64,000 nucleotides of DNA from Panonychus citri (taxonomy: Eukaryota; Arthropoda; Arachnida; Trombidiformes; Tetranychidae). The stretch covers positions 1-64,000 of the forward strand of contig NW_026515439.1 in NCBI RefSeq assembly GCF_014898815.1, read 5' to 3'. The translations under genes were made by a program, and so were the position numbers. Under the pieces are notes generated by a model that worked only from the letters and a program-made list of their open reading frames with translations, did no database searches and was not told where the DNA came from. Positions 25,643-37,935 of the stretch are shown one piece after another. Position 1 is the stretch's first letter, and each line of letters begins with the position of its first letter.

Positions 25643-26691
25643 AAATAACAATTAAAAGTTCTATATTGTAATCAACACCACAAACTTTAATTAGCAGAGA
25701 AAAGTGTATTTAAATTTACATAGTTAACGAAGTTATTGTAATTCATTAATTGTAATTGTCTTTTGGAAATGTTCAACATTTCATTTTTTGATTTCTGCTC
25801 AGGATCAATCACTGATCTTTATGATTAATCACGCAATTGATTCATTAATTTAACGATTAACTTAATCAACTTTGACTTTGTCAAAAATTCAACTTCCCTT
25901 TTTATATTATTATCACTTTCGCAATAATCAAGTTCACTATTAATGATTGTGAACAATTAATGTTCATCGTAATCAAGAAAAAAAGATACATTGTTTTACC
26001 ATTGGAAATTAAAAACAAAAATCAATTTCTATCAAAGATTAATTAAAGAACAATTATTTATAAGATGATTAATCAAATCAAATATCTGAACGGAAATTTG
26101 ATTAGACTTAAAGTTTAGTTCGTTGATCACAATTGAATCAAGAGATTTAATCAATAATCTTTATAGATGTGATTATTTAATCAACTGATTGTCTTGGAAT
26201 CGAGGTAATAAGTTTTCATTTAAAGAAATCAAATGAAATTGTGAAACTTTTTCGACTCCTACAATTAACAATTAAATTAAGTATAAATTAATTTTCTACG
26301 AGTTTTTCATCATGTTTTCAAGATTTCAATTATCTTAAATTGTTGGAATGCAACTGATTAGTGAGTTGATTCATTGCGAATCAAATTTAATGTCTGGAAT
26401 CATTAGAAAAGTTAATTTAACTTAATTTAGTTTTTTTTAACAGCATTTGAAAATCAATCAACAATCAATTTAGATTTGATTTCTTTTTTTATTGTTATTT
26501 ACACTTATGTTATTGGATAAGTTGGTTTTTGTGTAGATCGATGCAATTAATTTAGTTGTACAAATTACAGATTAATTGCTGTAATTTTGATGCTACAGAA
26601 AAATAAGCATACAAAATTGGTAGTTGATTGATTGATCGATTAAATGATGAAACGAAAAAAGATTTGATGAAATTTGCTTTGTTTTCGTTCA
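25643..26691. other. Intergenic region gustatory receptor / RBM22
   Basis: AT-rich with no coding frame. A minus-strand TATAAAA lies near 25905-25912, about 265 bp upstream of the receptor ATG and a candidate core promoter. The part next to RBM22 is its 3' flank. Confidence 0.4.
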
Positions 26692-27922
26692 TTATTTTAA
26701 AGCATGTGAGCCCATTTGATTTGGATCTTGAGATGGATAGTGAATCATTGGTACTTGGGATGATGATGATGTTGATGGAGCTGAAGATGAGGTTGAAGGA
26801 GTAGGAATAAGATAATCAGGTGATCCAATTGGTAATCCAGGAACGGGAGCAAGTTTCATTTTAGATTTTTCATTATCTCCTTCGCCCATGGTTCCTCGTT
26901 TGGCTTGAGCTTTACCCCAACGGATAACAAGTTTCTGTCCATTAATGATAAGTTTACCGAAAGATTTGTCAATAGCATATTCAGCAGCTTCTCGAGTTAC
27001 ATAGGTAACGAATGCACAATTTTGTTTCCTTAGAATAGCAATTGAACGGATCTCACCAAATTGATAAAAATGATCGCGTAAATTTTTCTCTGTCATAATT
27101 TCACCGACATTACCAAGATAAAGGGTTGTGATTGATTTATCTTCAGGTGGATGAGGTCGAGGCATTTCAGCGACCCTTTTTAACAGTTTCTCGGCCACTG
27201 GATCATTTTTACCAAAATAACGATCTTTAATATTCTGTTCTGATAGAGGATCTTCAGGGTCAGAGGGTTTCTCGTGTCTAAATGGACATTCATCTCCTCT
27301 TTTACATTCACCTTTAACCCAGAAAGAGCAAATATGAGGTCGATTCCTTTTGTAGTAAGGTGAATTACGAGCTAATTTTGCTAAAACATCACTTGGAGGT
27401 TGAGATTTATGAGGTCCCCAGGCTTCACTTGGATCTATATAATAATTGGAGGGATAAAACAATCACAGGTTAAAGTATTTAAATGATGGCTTATTAAGGA
27501 TGTTGGAGTTTATATATGTATTAAAAATGATATTTACCTGATTCACGAACTGCTGCATCTAAATTTTGGTTAAAATACTCTCGGTTTACCTCATTTTTAG
27601 GTATTTCTTGGTTTATATTCAAAACATTATCTCGTACCTGAACTGGAAGTCCATAGTTTAAGTCTAATAAACATGTTTGGCAGACATTTTTAGCTCGAGC
27701 ACAGGTTTGACATACTTCGGTTTTCTTGTATCGCATTTTATGACCTGGACACCATCGGAAAACGGTAAATGGACGATTACAAATTTTACACTCAGAACCA
27801 TATTGTTCTTTCATCATTCTCAAATAGGGATTATCACCACAGCAAGTTTCACATAAAATAGGAAATTCTGAATCTTCCCAAACTTGCCGATTGTAATGAG
27901 ATGTACCTTTGGATAAGGCCAT
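26692..27922 (-). CDS. RBM22: Pre-mRNA-splicing factor RBM22 (Cwc2/Ecm2 family)
   Basis: Two exons, 27538-27922 and 26692-27434, joined in phase 1, giving 375 residues with an intact frame. The N-terminal half has the Cys-rich zinc-binding region ([40 protein letters not shown]), followed by a CCCH zinc finger ([20 protein letters not shown]), then an RRM with RNP2 TLYLGNV and RNP1-like [10 protein letters not shown], and a Pro/Ser-rich tail. RBM22 sits in the Prp19-associated part of the activated spliceosome and contacts U6 snRNA and the pre-mRNA near the catalytic centre. Human protein is 420 residues; here the C-terminal Pro-rich tail is shorter. The gene is head-to-head with ZMPSTE24. 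Confidence 0.96.
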
Positions 27923-28649
27923 TTTTCGTAGTATTTAGAGTAATATAAAACAAAATCAATACACAATTTAAACCAAGAAAACCAAGTAAATGACCAAACA
28001 AAATAAACCGAAATTAAAATTTTACAACAAAAGAAATCCTCTTGTCAGCTGTTTGGTAAAGCTCACGATTTACACTTTAAGCTGTTTTTTTCGGCTCACG
28101 ATCACAACCACAAATAACTATCCACTTAATTGTTCACTTGATTGTCATTGTTTAAATTAGATTAGACATCAGTATTACACTATTAATAATTCACAATTGA
28201 TAAAGGGCAGAGGGCCTGAGACTATCAAACCAACACAGAAATAGAGTAATTAAAGATGTCAACAGCTAATCAACCTTTTCTTACCTGTACGCTTTTATTT
28301 CATTGTTAATTGTTGACTAATTTGTTCCTGTTGTATTCAAAAGGTGTCACATAATTTAAGATTGTTGAGTTAATTGTCCATTTAATTGGAATAATTAATT
28401 TTCTGAAAGGCGTCAAATCGTCAACCGAAAGGAGATCAGCTCGTTGAGCTCTACAAAGATTCGAATCCAAGAGAATTGGTATCGGGATCCAACCGGTTTT
28501 CAAGCTGTTCTTTTGTTGGAAAAATTAATTTTTCGGTTTATTTGAATTAGTCATTTAATTTGATTTTTTCTCATTCAATTGTGTCTGATTTTTTCTTATT
28601 ACTCTATTATTAATTAGTTAATTAGTTGATTCTTTTCTTCAAACTGAAC
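27923..28649. promoter_or_regulatory. Head-to-head promoter region, RBM22 / ZMPSTE24
   Basis: 727 bp between two divergent housekeeping genes. No TATA box is evident for either. Contains a short G-rich patch (28205-28222) and a palindromic-looking cagctgtttgg/aagctgttttt pair near 28045-28090. No gene seen. Confidence 0.4.
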
Positions 28650-30723
28650 ATGTTTGACTTTGCAAGGGAAACTTTTCTCAATTTACGTGACAATTATTGG
28701 AATCCACCAACACTTTTTTGGGCAATTTTCATCTTCTCATGGATCGTTTTTATTTGGGATACTTACATTGGATGGCGTCAGGTAATTAATTAACTAATTG
28801 ACTTCAATGATCTTTTAATATCAATGTTAAATCGTTAATAATGTTGATCTAGTAATTACCTTCCATTTGGGTTAATTGTCTCTTTCTAATTCTATTGTCT
28901 TTAATGTCTCTAATGGTTTTGTGTTTTGATTTTCCTTTTTCTCTTCTTTATTATGTTTACAGTTTCGTATTGTATTGCGAACAACCAAAATGCCTGTGGA
29001 ATTATCTGGAATCATGGATAGAGAAACATTTAACAACGCTAGAGCTTATAGTATTGATAGAACCAAATTTACTCTATATTATCATGCATGGAGTCAATCG
29101 TTTTCATCGGTAATTTATAATTTTTCCACTTATGATGAATCACTTTTTGTATTAATGCAACATAACATGTGCTCATATTTGACAGATTTGATTTAGAGTA
29201 CAATTCAAATTACCAATCATCTACTTGTGAACAATTGTTTCTCTTATACATTGTTCATTAGGTGCAAACAAAGTAACAATCTATGAGCACTAGTTGTCGC
29301 AATTATTGATCATAGAGATGCAAAAAACGCCTTGAATTAGTTGATTAATTTTCGTTTGATTTTGCTGACTTTCTTTTTCTTTTCATTAGATTATTTTACT
29401 CTATGATCTGATGCCACTTTTATGGAATTTTTCACTGACACTTATGGAACCTTTTGGTTTTGACAAATCTTATGAAATCACACGAACATTGGTGTTTGTA
29501 AATGTTGGAGCTTGTGTCTCAAAAATTATCGATCTTCCCTGGTCCTATTATTCAAACTTTGTTATCCAAGAGAAACACGGTTTTAACCGGCAAACCAAAC
29601 CTTTTTACGCTAAAGATCAGGCCAAAAAGTTTATCGTCTCTCAAGCGATCACAAGTCTCATTTTACCAGCTATTATTTGGATTATACAAAAGGGTGATGA
29701 TTATTTCTTCCTTTACCTATGGGGATTCTGTTCACTTATCGTACTCCTTATGATGACTGTTTATCCCGATTTTATTGCTCCTCTTTTCGACAAGTATATT
29801 CCTCTACCAGAAGGATCACTTCGAGAAAAGATCAACGTTATGGCACAAAGTCTTAAATTCCCGTTAACCCAAGTTTACATTGTCGAAGGATCTAAACGTT
29901 CATCTCATAGTAACGCTTATTTATATGGTTTCTATAAGAATAAGAGAATTGTTCTTTTCGATACTCTCATGGAAAATCCTCCTAAAATGAGTGAATCAAC
30001 CGAAGAGTTAACAAACGAGGATAAGGAAAATATACCAGAAGATGGACCATCAAATCAAGAACCAGCTAAAGTTTCAGCAACTGAAACTTTAAGTGAAGGA
30101 AACGGCGATTCACCAGCTGACATTTCACCTGATGAAGATGAAGGAAAAGATATAAAAGAAAAGAAGAAAAAAGGTTGCAATGATGACGAGATTTTAGCTG
30201 TTCTTGGTCATGAACTTGGTCATTGGAAACTTAACCATGTTTTCATTAATTTAATTATCGCCGAAGTCCAAATGTTATTAACTTTCATGATTTTCGGTTT
30301 CCTTTACAAAGATCCAGTAATTTATCGGGCTTTTGGCTTCAATGATCAACCAATTCTAATTGGACTCTTAGTGATAACTCAATACATTTTTGCTCCTTAC
30401 AATGAGGTATTTAAATTGACTTTATCTTAGATAATCAAAGATTATTTTTATAATTTAAAACTAATTATCTGTCTGTTTCTGTTTTGCTCAATTCTTTCGT
30501 ACAGATTGTTGGATTTTTGATGACTTGTCTTACTCGACGTAATGAATTTGGAGCTGATAATTTCGCAAAGAAAATGAACCGAGCATCTGATCTAAGAAGT
30601 GCCCTAATCAAGTTAGGAAACGATAATCTTGAATTCCCTGTATACGATTGGCTTTATTCAGCGACCAATCTCTCTCATCCACCTCTTCTTGAGAGACTTA
30701 AAGCACTTGGTAAAATCGATTGA
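28650..30723 (+). CDS. ZMPSTE24: CAAX prenyl protease 1 (Ste24 family)
   Basis: Four exons: 28650-28781, 28963-29109, 29390-30406 and 30505-30723, all phase 0, 504 residues, frame intact. Multi-pass membrane protein with the zinc-metalloprotease motif HELGH ([13 protein letters not shown], near residue 285), the third zinc ligand region [11 protein letters not shown] in exon 4, and family blocks [10 protein letters not shown] and [12 protein letters not shown]. Ste24/ZMPSTE24 removes the last three residues of farnesylated CAAX proteins and, for prelamin A or yeast a-factor, makes a second cut; it sits in the ER and inner nuclear membrane. The loop before HELGH carries an acidic, Lys-rich insertion (EEL...[15 protein letters not shown]), longer than in most homologues. 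Confidence 0.96.
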
Positions 30724-32369
30724 CTAAATGTTTGAGAAAAAGAAAGACAAACAAAAAGACCATGAAAGAAACAAAAGTATTCAAAATAACAAGAAAAAGA
30801 CTATTTCCTTTTCCTCTACAATTGCGATACTTTTATATAAAACAATTTTCAATTCAACACTCACACATTACACACAAAAGGAATATGGATTAATGTCTCT
30901 CTTTCTCTCTCTGTCACCTCTCATTAACCGAGAAGTTAATCAACTTCCAGTTCAAAATTCATCACAACAAACATACTTACAATTTTATCGCTTTTTTATT
31001 CATCAAATCGCACTCTAAACAAGAAGACAATGAAGAAGAAAAAAAAAGGAGAAAAGAAAACAACTACATAAACAAAAATTCCAATTAAAACAAAAGAGCT
31101 TCAATTTCTCAAGCCTTGGAACAAGCGGAAAAAAATGGTCCACCCAACAATTAACTTGATTGAGTTTAAATCAAATCTTTGAAAAGGAAAGTGATGAAAA
31201 AAAAAACGATTCTCTTACAACAATTATAACTAAATTTGTATTGATACCAAAATAAATCAATTAAAAGTAAATAATCAACATCAAATTAAAATTATCAACT
31301 TGATTACCAAATTTCCATCCTAATTAAGTTTACTTAGAAATTGATTATATGTTGATGAGAGAAACAAAAAATTATTAATTAAGAGAAATTTGGTCACAAT
31401 TAAGGTGATGATTTAATCTTGTTTTTAGGTTTTCCATTTTGTTTTTGGTTCAATTGATTAGCAATCAATTGATTAAATGATTAGAGACAATATTTTTGTT
31501 TGGTTTTCAATTTGTTTAAATTAAAATCATCAGTTGATTAATAATTGATTCTGTGGACGGTATTGACTTGATGCAAATCATAACCTACATCGTGCTTGAT
31601 GAAGCCTCGAGAACAGTAGTTATAATTATAATAATAATAATAATTAAAATGAATTAATAATAATTATATAGTTGATGATACTCATAATCATCAACGTTGT
31701 CATCAACAATAAAGAAGTTGATTATGTTAAGTGAATTGTAAAAAAATTTGCTTGACATGGAGATTGAACAATTAAAATGGGATGAACATGAAATGATGAC
31801 AGTTCAAGTAGTTTTCTCAATTGTTGATTATCATCATCATAATGGTGACAATTTGTTTGGGGAGGGGCAAAGGTAACATTTAAAATCAGGGTGAGTAGAG
31901 GTAAACCAAGCAGGCAAATTGTTGAGAAGATCAATTTTTTTGTCTGATTGTGATTTTCATTTGAATTGAAACTATTCAGCTTTTTGTTTTCTTCTCATAC
32001 TCAGTTTATCTGTTTAAATTGATTTGATTCTGTTTCATGATGATGAGTTGATAACGATAATCATGATGGTAAAGATGGTTAACGATGATAACTTTTGATT
32101 GTTGTCGATTTTGTTGATCGTTATCATCCACAATTAATCCGTTAATCGTTTAGATTCTCGAGTGAGTTTACTTTTTTGGGTGCGAATAGATTTTCACTTT
32201 TTCTTTTACATTCGGGATGATGATGATGATGAGAATTTGTTGTTTGTTTTGATTGCATTTTTTTCTGTTTAAATGTTCATTGAGACTCTGATCAGCGTGA
32301 TTGTAATTGCCCTTCACAATTTATCCATTTTTTTGGTTGATTTGAGTTATAATTTATTTCTAATGATTT
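30724..32369. other. Convergent intergenic region ZMPSTE24 / BicD
   Basis: 3' flank of ZMPSTE24 (with short TCTC run at 30897-30915) and downstream region of BicD. AT-rich with TAA repeats at 31627-31650 and GATGAT runs at 32037-32230. Holds one weak small-secreted-protein candidate (separate entry). Confidence 0.5.
31722..31960 (-). CDS. Possible small secreted protein (weak)
   Basis: A frame with a good signal-peptide profile (LIFSTICLLGLPLLTLIL, small-residue cleavage region, then NCHHYDDDN and two further Cys) lacks an ATG as written. An ATG at 31958-31960 on the same strand starts MKITIRQK and would join it if the A7 run at 31935-31941 were off by one base. About 78 residues, unrelated to anything I recognise. 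Given the homopolymer errors elsewhere this is plausible, but chance is also possible in this AT-rich spacer. Confidence 0.25.
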
Positions 32370-34792
32370 TCAATCTCCTCGTCCGCTTTGCGGTCTAGAT
32401 GCATGATTACTGGGCGATGAAGGTGGCCTTGGACCGCCTAAATTGCGAGTGAACAAAGCTCGTACGATTTGGACCACGAGATAAGTTTGACTTGTAGGCT
32501 CCATCTTTAATTGTGGCATTTTTACCTCCGCTGTTTGAAGGTGATGAAAGTAAATTACGTTCTCGGTCCATTTCCATTTCTTCAACTTTTTGGGTTAAAG
32601 TTAATTTCTGACCGATGGCCATTCGTAGGAGAGAGTTTAAGGTTTTCTTTTCGTCTTCGGATGATTTTAATTGTCGCTGGTATTCATCGATTTGGGCGAC
32701 ATACTCTTCACATCGGGCAGAGAACATTGACCTGAGAGAGGCAAAAGTGGCAGCATCTTCTTTTAACGCTTTCAATTCTTTCCTCAATTTTGTCATGGTT
32801 TTGGTTACCACGGCCTTTTCAGTTTCGTATTTAGATTTTAAATTGGCCAGGGCCACTTCGGCGGTCTGTTTATTGGCCTTGAGAACGGTTCGAAGGGTAG
32901 CGATCTGTTCTCTCTTTGTCGCCAAAAGAGCTTTTAATTTGATCAACTCTTCCGATGCATCACCAACCGAATAGGGTGAAGGTGATGAAGCAATTCCGGA
33001 AGAATTGGTGGAAAGGGAATGTTGTTGAGAGGCGGATGATGTATTATTATTTTCGGTGGTAATTTTGGTTCGAGCGGGTGTTTTCATTTCGATAATCAAT
33101 TCAACTGCATTGTTCAAGTGTCTCATCTGATCGTCAATGGTATCCATTGTCTTACGACACTCGGAGGTGGCTAGAATTCCAGATTTCCAATTGGCTAAAA
33201 GTTTACGACTTCGTTCATCAGTTAAACGATCTTTAAGTCCTTCCGTTCGTAGGCTTAAAGGTGCTTCCGATTTATTTGCATGATCTAAAATAATTCGATA
33301 TGGTTCTTCACCGCTAACGGAACAAATATGGTAATAAAGGGTGGCCAATTTTTCCGATATCCGGTTAAGATCTTCAACGGTTGCGATGGAACCGGAAGTT
33401 GTTTCATCGGCAAAATTGTTTAAAAGGTCAAGATCCGATGTAAGACTATCACGAATGAGTTCACATTCTTTTAATTGTCGTTTAATTTCATTGAGTTCAT
33501 CTTCTCCTTCGGGACTTTCTTTTGATTTTCTTATTCTATCACACAATTGACCAATAAATTGTTTACATTCAGGGAATTCAGTTTCAAATGAATTAACCAT
33601 CTCATTATTGCCTTCACTGTTAATTATATTGCTGATATGATTGGTTAACTTGGAAAGTCGTGACTGTTGAGCCAATAATTCAGCTTTCGTTGATTCCAAC
33701 AGATTGTGAGTCTCACTGAGTTTAAGGGTAAGTTGATTTTCTCGTTCTCAGCCAATTCTAAACCTTTTTCTAGCTTCTTGATTTCGGTTAGATGAACTTC
33801 ACCGAAAAGAGATGAAGGTTGTGAGGTTGATCCATCATGGCCATAAGAATCGTGTTCAGATCCTTCACATGCATTCCTTGCATTTAACATATCAGATTCC
33901 AATTGGTGGAGTAAAGGTGAAGATCCTTCCTCGTCAAGTACCTCGCCGGCCGATGCATCAGCTGACACTTGACTCTCGAAAACAGCTAACCCTGGAAATC
34001 GAAGGCCAAAATTGGTCATGTTTAACATTGGATCACTGGTTAATCGTTCGTCTAGTTTTTTCTTTAGCTCGTATTTTTGTTCTCTCTCCGATTCTAATGC
34101 TTCCAATGCTTCTTTCATCTGCTTTTCGGCGATATTTTTCAAAGTTTCAAATTCTTCAACTTGAAGTCGTCTTAGTTCAATCTCTTCATGTAAACGTCGA
34201 ACTTCGTGTTTAGCAGTCTCATAATCGATTTGATTCGATTTAAGATTAGAAACGGTCTTTTGTAAACTTATATTCTCATCTTCCAATTCATTCATGTCAC
34301 TAGATAATCTTGATTCTCTCATTTCAGTTCTTTTATCTCTATTCTCATGTTTTCCTTCCCATTCTGAGATTTCCAGCTGCTTGGATAGATCGCTATGCTC
34401 AGAGAGTAACCTTTCCTTTTCTGCTTCCTCGAGCCAATTCCGAACGAACCAACTTCAATTCTCTTTCAAGCTCATGTAAAGCGGTCGCAAACTTGGCCTC
34501 CTTGGATGCAGATTCTTAAGTAAACTCTCCTCTTCGATCCCTCTGTCCGCTGATACCTTTTGACTTGTCTGAAATGCGAAAGCATTTCGCAAGGCTTCCA
34601 ATTCTGTTCGAGTTGCTTCGTGTAAAGATTCCAGTTCATCGTATCGCACTTGAAGTTTATCTTTTCATCCAACAAATGAAGGCCCAACTCAGCAGATTGG
34701 TGTTCTCTTTAGCTGAAAGGTGAGTTCCTCTTGAAGCCTTTCAATCTCCTTTTTAAGGGCATCCCTTTCAGAAGATAATTTTTCCACCTCAC
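32370..34792 (-). CDS. BicD: Bicaudal D dynein adaptor (frameshifted in this sequence)
   Basis: Long coiled-coil protein of about 800 residues, apparently one exon. Family blocks in order: EVEKLSSERDALKKEIERLQ at the start, ELEDENISLQKTVSNLK, RLHEEIELRRLQVEEF, EKQMKEALEALESEREQKYE, then a Ser/Asp-rich linker, a second coiled coil, and the C-terminal cargo-binding coil with FASLRSMFSARCEEYVAQID and LNSLLRMAIGQKLTLTQKVE. BicD links dynein-dynactin to cargo such as Rab6 vesicles and mRNPs. The frame changes near 34735, 34680, 34480, 34430, 34310, 33720 and probably 32460, always with homology resuming, so single-base errors are likely. The ATG at 34790-34792 gives the expected N-terminus. Confidence 0.88.
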
Positions 34793-36032
34793 TCATGGTA
34801 AAACCAGAAATAATTTATTACCTTTTCACAAGGAAAAGAGAGATAATTTCTCCTTCGTTTTCTTTTATCACCAGGTCATTATTTACACATAGAAAAACAT
34901 CCCGAAGATGTTTAATTTTCTTCTCAATAGAAGGAAGAAGAAAAAAAAACAACACAAGTCAAAAAAAGGAAGAGGAATAGATGAGCTGATGAAGATGATG
35001 ATGAAAATGATGTTGATTGTTTACTAATACGAATTATTAGTTAATATTGGTGCTAATAAATACTACAAATATTGAAAGTTAAACAGAAATTAACACAGAT
35101 GATGATAAACAAGAGGATGAGAAATCGGAGAGAGAGAGAGAAATTATGAAACAATCAACATATGAGGGAAGGGTGAATTGTTGAAAATTTATGATGATGG
35201 AGAGATGAAGATGGGGATGAGGATGATGAGAGAAACAAGATTTAGTAATCGATTAGAATTGAGAATCATACAGACCAGAAAGAAAAGATAAATAACAAAA
35301 GAAAAGAGACTAACAAGTAAGAGAAGGAGAAAGAAATTAGAAAAAATTTTCTTCTTCCACTTAGTTTACCTTTGAACAATTTGATCATCTCATCTCTCTT
35401 TTTCTCATTGATTTGATTATTGATTGATCGTTAATTTAACATTTAATTATTTTTTACAAGTTAATGATGGTGAAATTGTGAATAGATAAAATCAAATAAA
35501 CGAAATAAACTAAATTACGATCATCATCATCATCATCATATTGATTATTATTGATCATTATTATAATTACAATTAGACGATTGAAATTGAAACTATCATG
35601 ATCATTAGGATTGTGAGAAGATGATGTTAGGTGATGATGAGTAAAATTAATCAGTGAAAGTGAAGAAAAAAAGTTTTCAAAGTATATTTAGTATAAGATA
35701 TTAGATGAAAAAGTTAAACAGTCAGTTGCTATTGACATATCGAATGAAAATAATTTGATTAATTTAGTGTTGATTCTGTTGAACAAAGTTGAACTCTTTT
35801 TTGCTGTCTTCAAGTTTGTTTACTTTTCGTATACAATATGAAGGGAGGAAAAGATTCGAAAAGTTAGCTTTCCTTTCGAGGTAAAATCATATTGAAAGAT
35901 AAAGAGATTTAAAAGCAATTGAACTGTAATCGTAACTGTTTCTTCGTCATTAAAGTAACCATGTAACAACCACAGAAAATAATGAGAGTACAAAGATTTT
36001 CAATGAGAACGGAATTTCTGTGTTTTTCATCC

Positions 36033-36035
<3 letters not shown>

Positions 36036-36072
<37 letters not shown>
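36036..36072. repeat. (CT)n microsatellite
   Basis: About 18 uninterrupted CT units followed by TTCTCAG. The plus strand after the array becomes purine-rich. Confidence 0.95.
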
Positions 36073-36076
<4 letters not shown>

Positions 36077-36663
36077 AGTCTTCTTCTTTTCATGCTACAA
36101 TTTCATGTTTCTATGTACTGCTGAATTTTCTCTCATTTTTGTTCGATGATTTTGAAAACAAAACAGAAAACAGGAGGAAGAAGAAGAAATGAGAAAATCG
36201 AGGGAAGATAATGGAAACAATGAGGTGGAAAGAATCATGAGGAAGAAATTCAAGTGAAAATGTTTCAGGAAATATAATTTGGAATAAGAAAAAGAGAAAA
36301 GAACAAAATGAAGCATCAACAGGAAGATTTTCAGATGAACAACATGGTGGATGGTAAGATGAAAATGAGACAAGAAAGAAAGGAAAATATTCTCTTTCGT
36401 AATATGCATTAAAACAGGAAGAAGAGACAAAAATAGGAACAGGAAATACAAAGGACAAACTCCCCCAGGAAATTTACTATTTCATGATTATTCTGATTCT
36501 GATTTTGAATTTGTTATCATTATTTAAGAATTTTTCTCTTTTAAAATTTCATCTTCCAGTAACTAATCCATTATTTAAAATAAAGAAAATGCTTTTGTTT
36601 GAAATTGGAAATTCTAGCATCATTTTCAAGGATAAAATGATAAAATTTATAATTATCGAAATC

Positions 36664-36670
<7 letters not shown>

Positions 36671-36694
<24 letters not shown>
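36671..36694. repeat. (GA)n microsatellite
   Basis: Twelve GA units following a CTTTTTCA sequence. Confidence 0.93.
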
Positions 36695-37863
36695 AAATAG
36701 ATAGAAAACATGATGCCATGATGATTATGATGATAGGGGGAGGATATGAGTTGAATTCACCATTAGAACAAGAAACTGGCTGATGAGGTGTGTATCCTTA
36801 ATTAATCTTGTTTCCTCATTCAGACTATTATCATGGGAGTTTAACTTTTCTTAATTTTATCTTTTGTCTTGTTTAGATCTACATTTTTCTTCTCGATGAT
36901 CATTCATGATGATTTCATCCATTTTTCTTCAAACTAACTGTATTAATGAACTCAAGTGAATCAACCAACGCCCCAAAGTCTCAATCGTCAAAATCTCTCT
37001 CTCTTTCTCTCTCTAAAACTATCAATAGGATACAAATAGTTACCACCAGGCAAAACCTAATAGTACTAATCAAAATAAACAGATTACTCGTTAATTCAGT
37101 GATCACCATAAACTTTAAGTTTTGAGCTTCAGTTGAGTTACTATTGATAAAACAAGGCTGAATTCATTTTTAATCGAAATCATATTTCACAAAGGTAACA
37201 ATTTTACCTGATATAATCGATTCACAACTAGAAGAATTGCTGTTTACTGTTTTTCTCCTTGTGAATAGTTGGTTCTGATTTAAAGGTTGATGATATTGAT
37301 TGTAGATCTTTTTTGGTTGTTGGTTATTTGAAAAATTCATGGTAAAATTTCATTTCATTGTTGACAGATTTCTCACACAATTTTCTATCTTCTTGCTCCA
37401 TGTAATCGTTCACTTACCAGATTTTCTTCAAATTCTGCCAAAAAGAGAAGATGAAGAGGAAAAAAGTATTATATTTGATCCCTAATCTTATGCAAATTCA
37501 TTCATAGATTCAAGCTACATTTCTCAATGAAAATGATTACAAAATGTTACTCACATTTGCATCGCTCTCTCTTTCTTTTGCTTATCTTCATTTCAGAGTT
37601 TTGTATTATTATATATATATTTGATTCTAATCAAATGCTTATTCAATTGCATCAAGTAAAATGCATTTCAAATTCACCAATGTGTTGCAAGGATAATGAT
37701 GAGAAAAAGATGATAAACACGAAGATAAGATGAAGAAGTAAAAAAAAGTTCTACTTGAATTTCAGATTGAGATATGAATCGTAAGGTAGGAAAATATTGT
37801 TCATAACTGTAGCATATACACTTAATGTACTGTTTGCTGACTGTTGCGCTTTTTTCATTCACT

Positions 37864-37864
<1 letters not shown>

Positions 37865-37932
<68 letters not shown>
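37865..37932. repeat. (CT)n microsatellite, longest CT array
   Basis: About 34 perfect TC/CT units, the longest CT array in the window. Confidence 0.96.

Positions 37933-37935
<3 letters not shown>

Noticed and set aside
32511..32974. Plus-strand frames across BicD, also 33341-34519
   Set aside because: Opposite-strand shadows of a long coiled-coil gene.
36095..36458. Two overlapping minus-strand Phe/Leu/Ser frames that look like membrane proteins
   Set aside because: Product of a purine-rich block read on the pyrimidine strand; two frames are equally hydrophobic.
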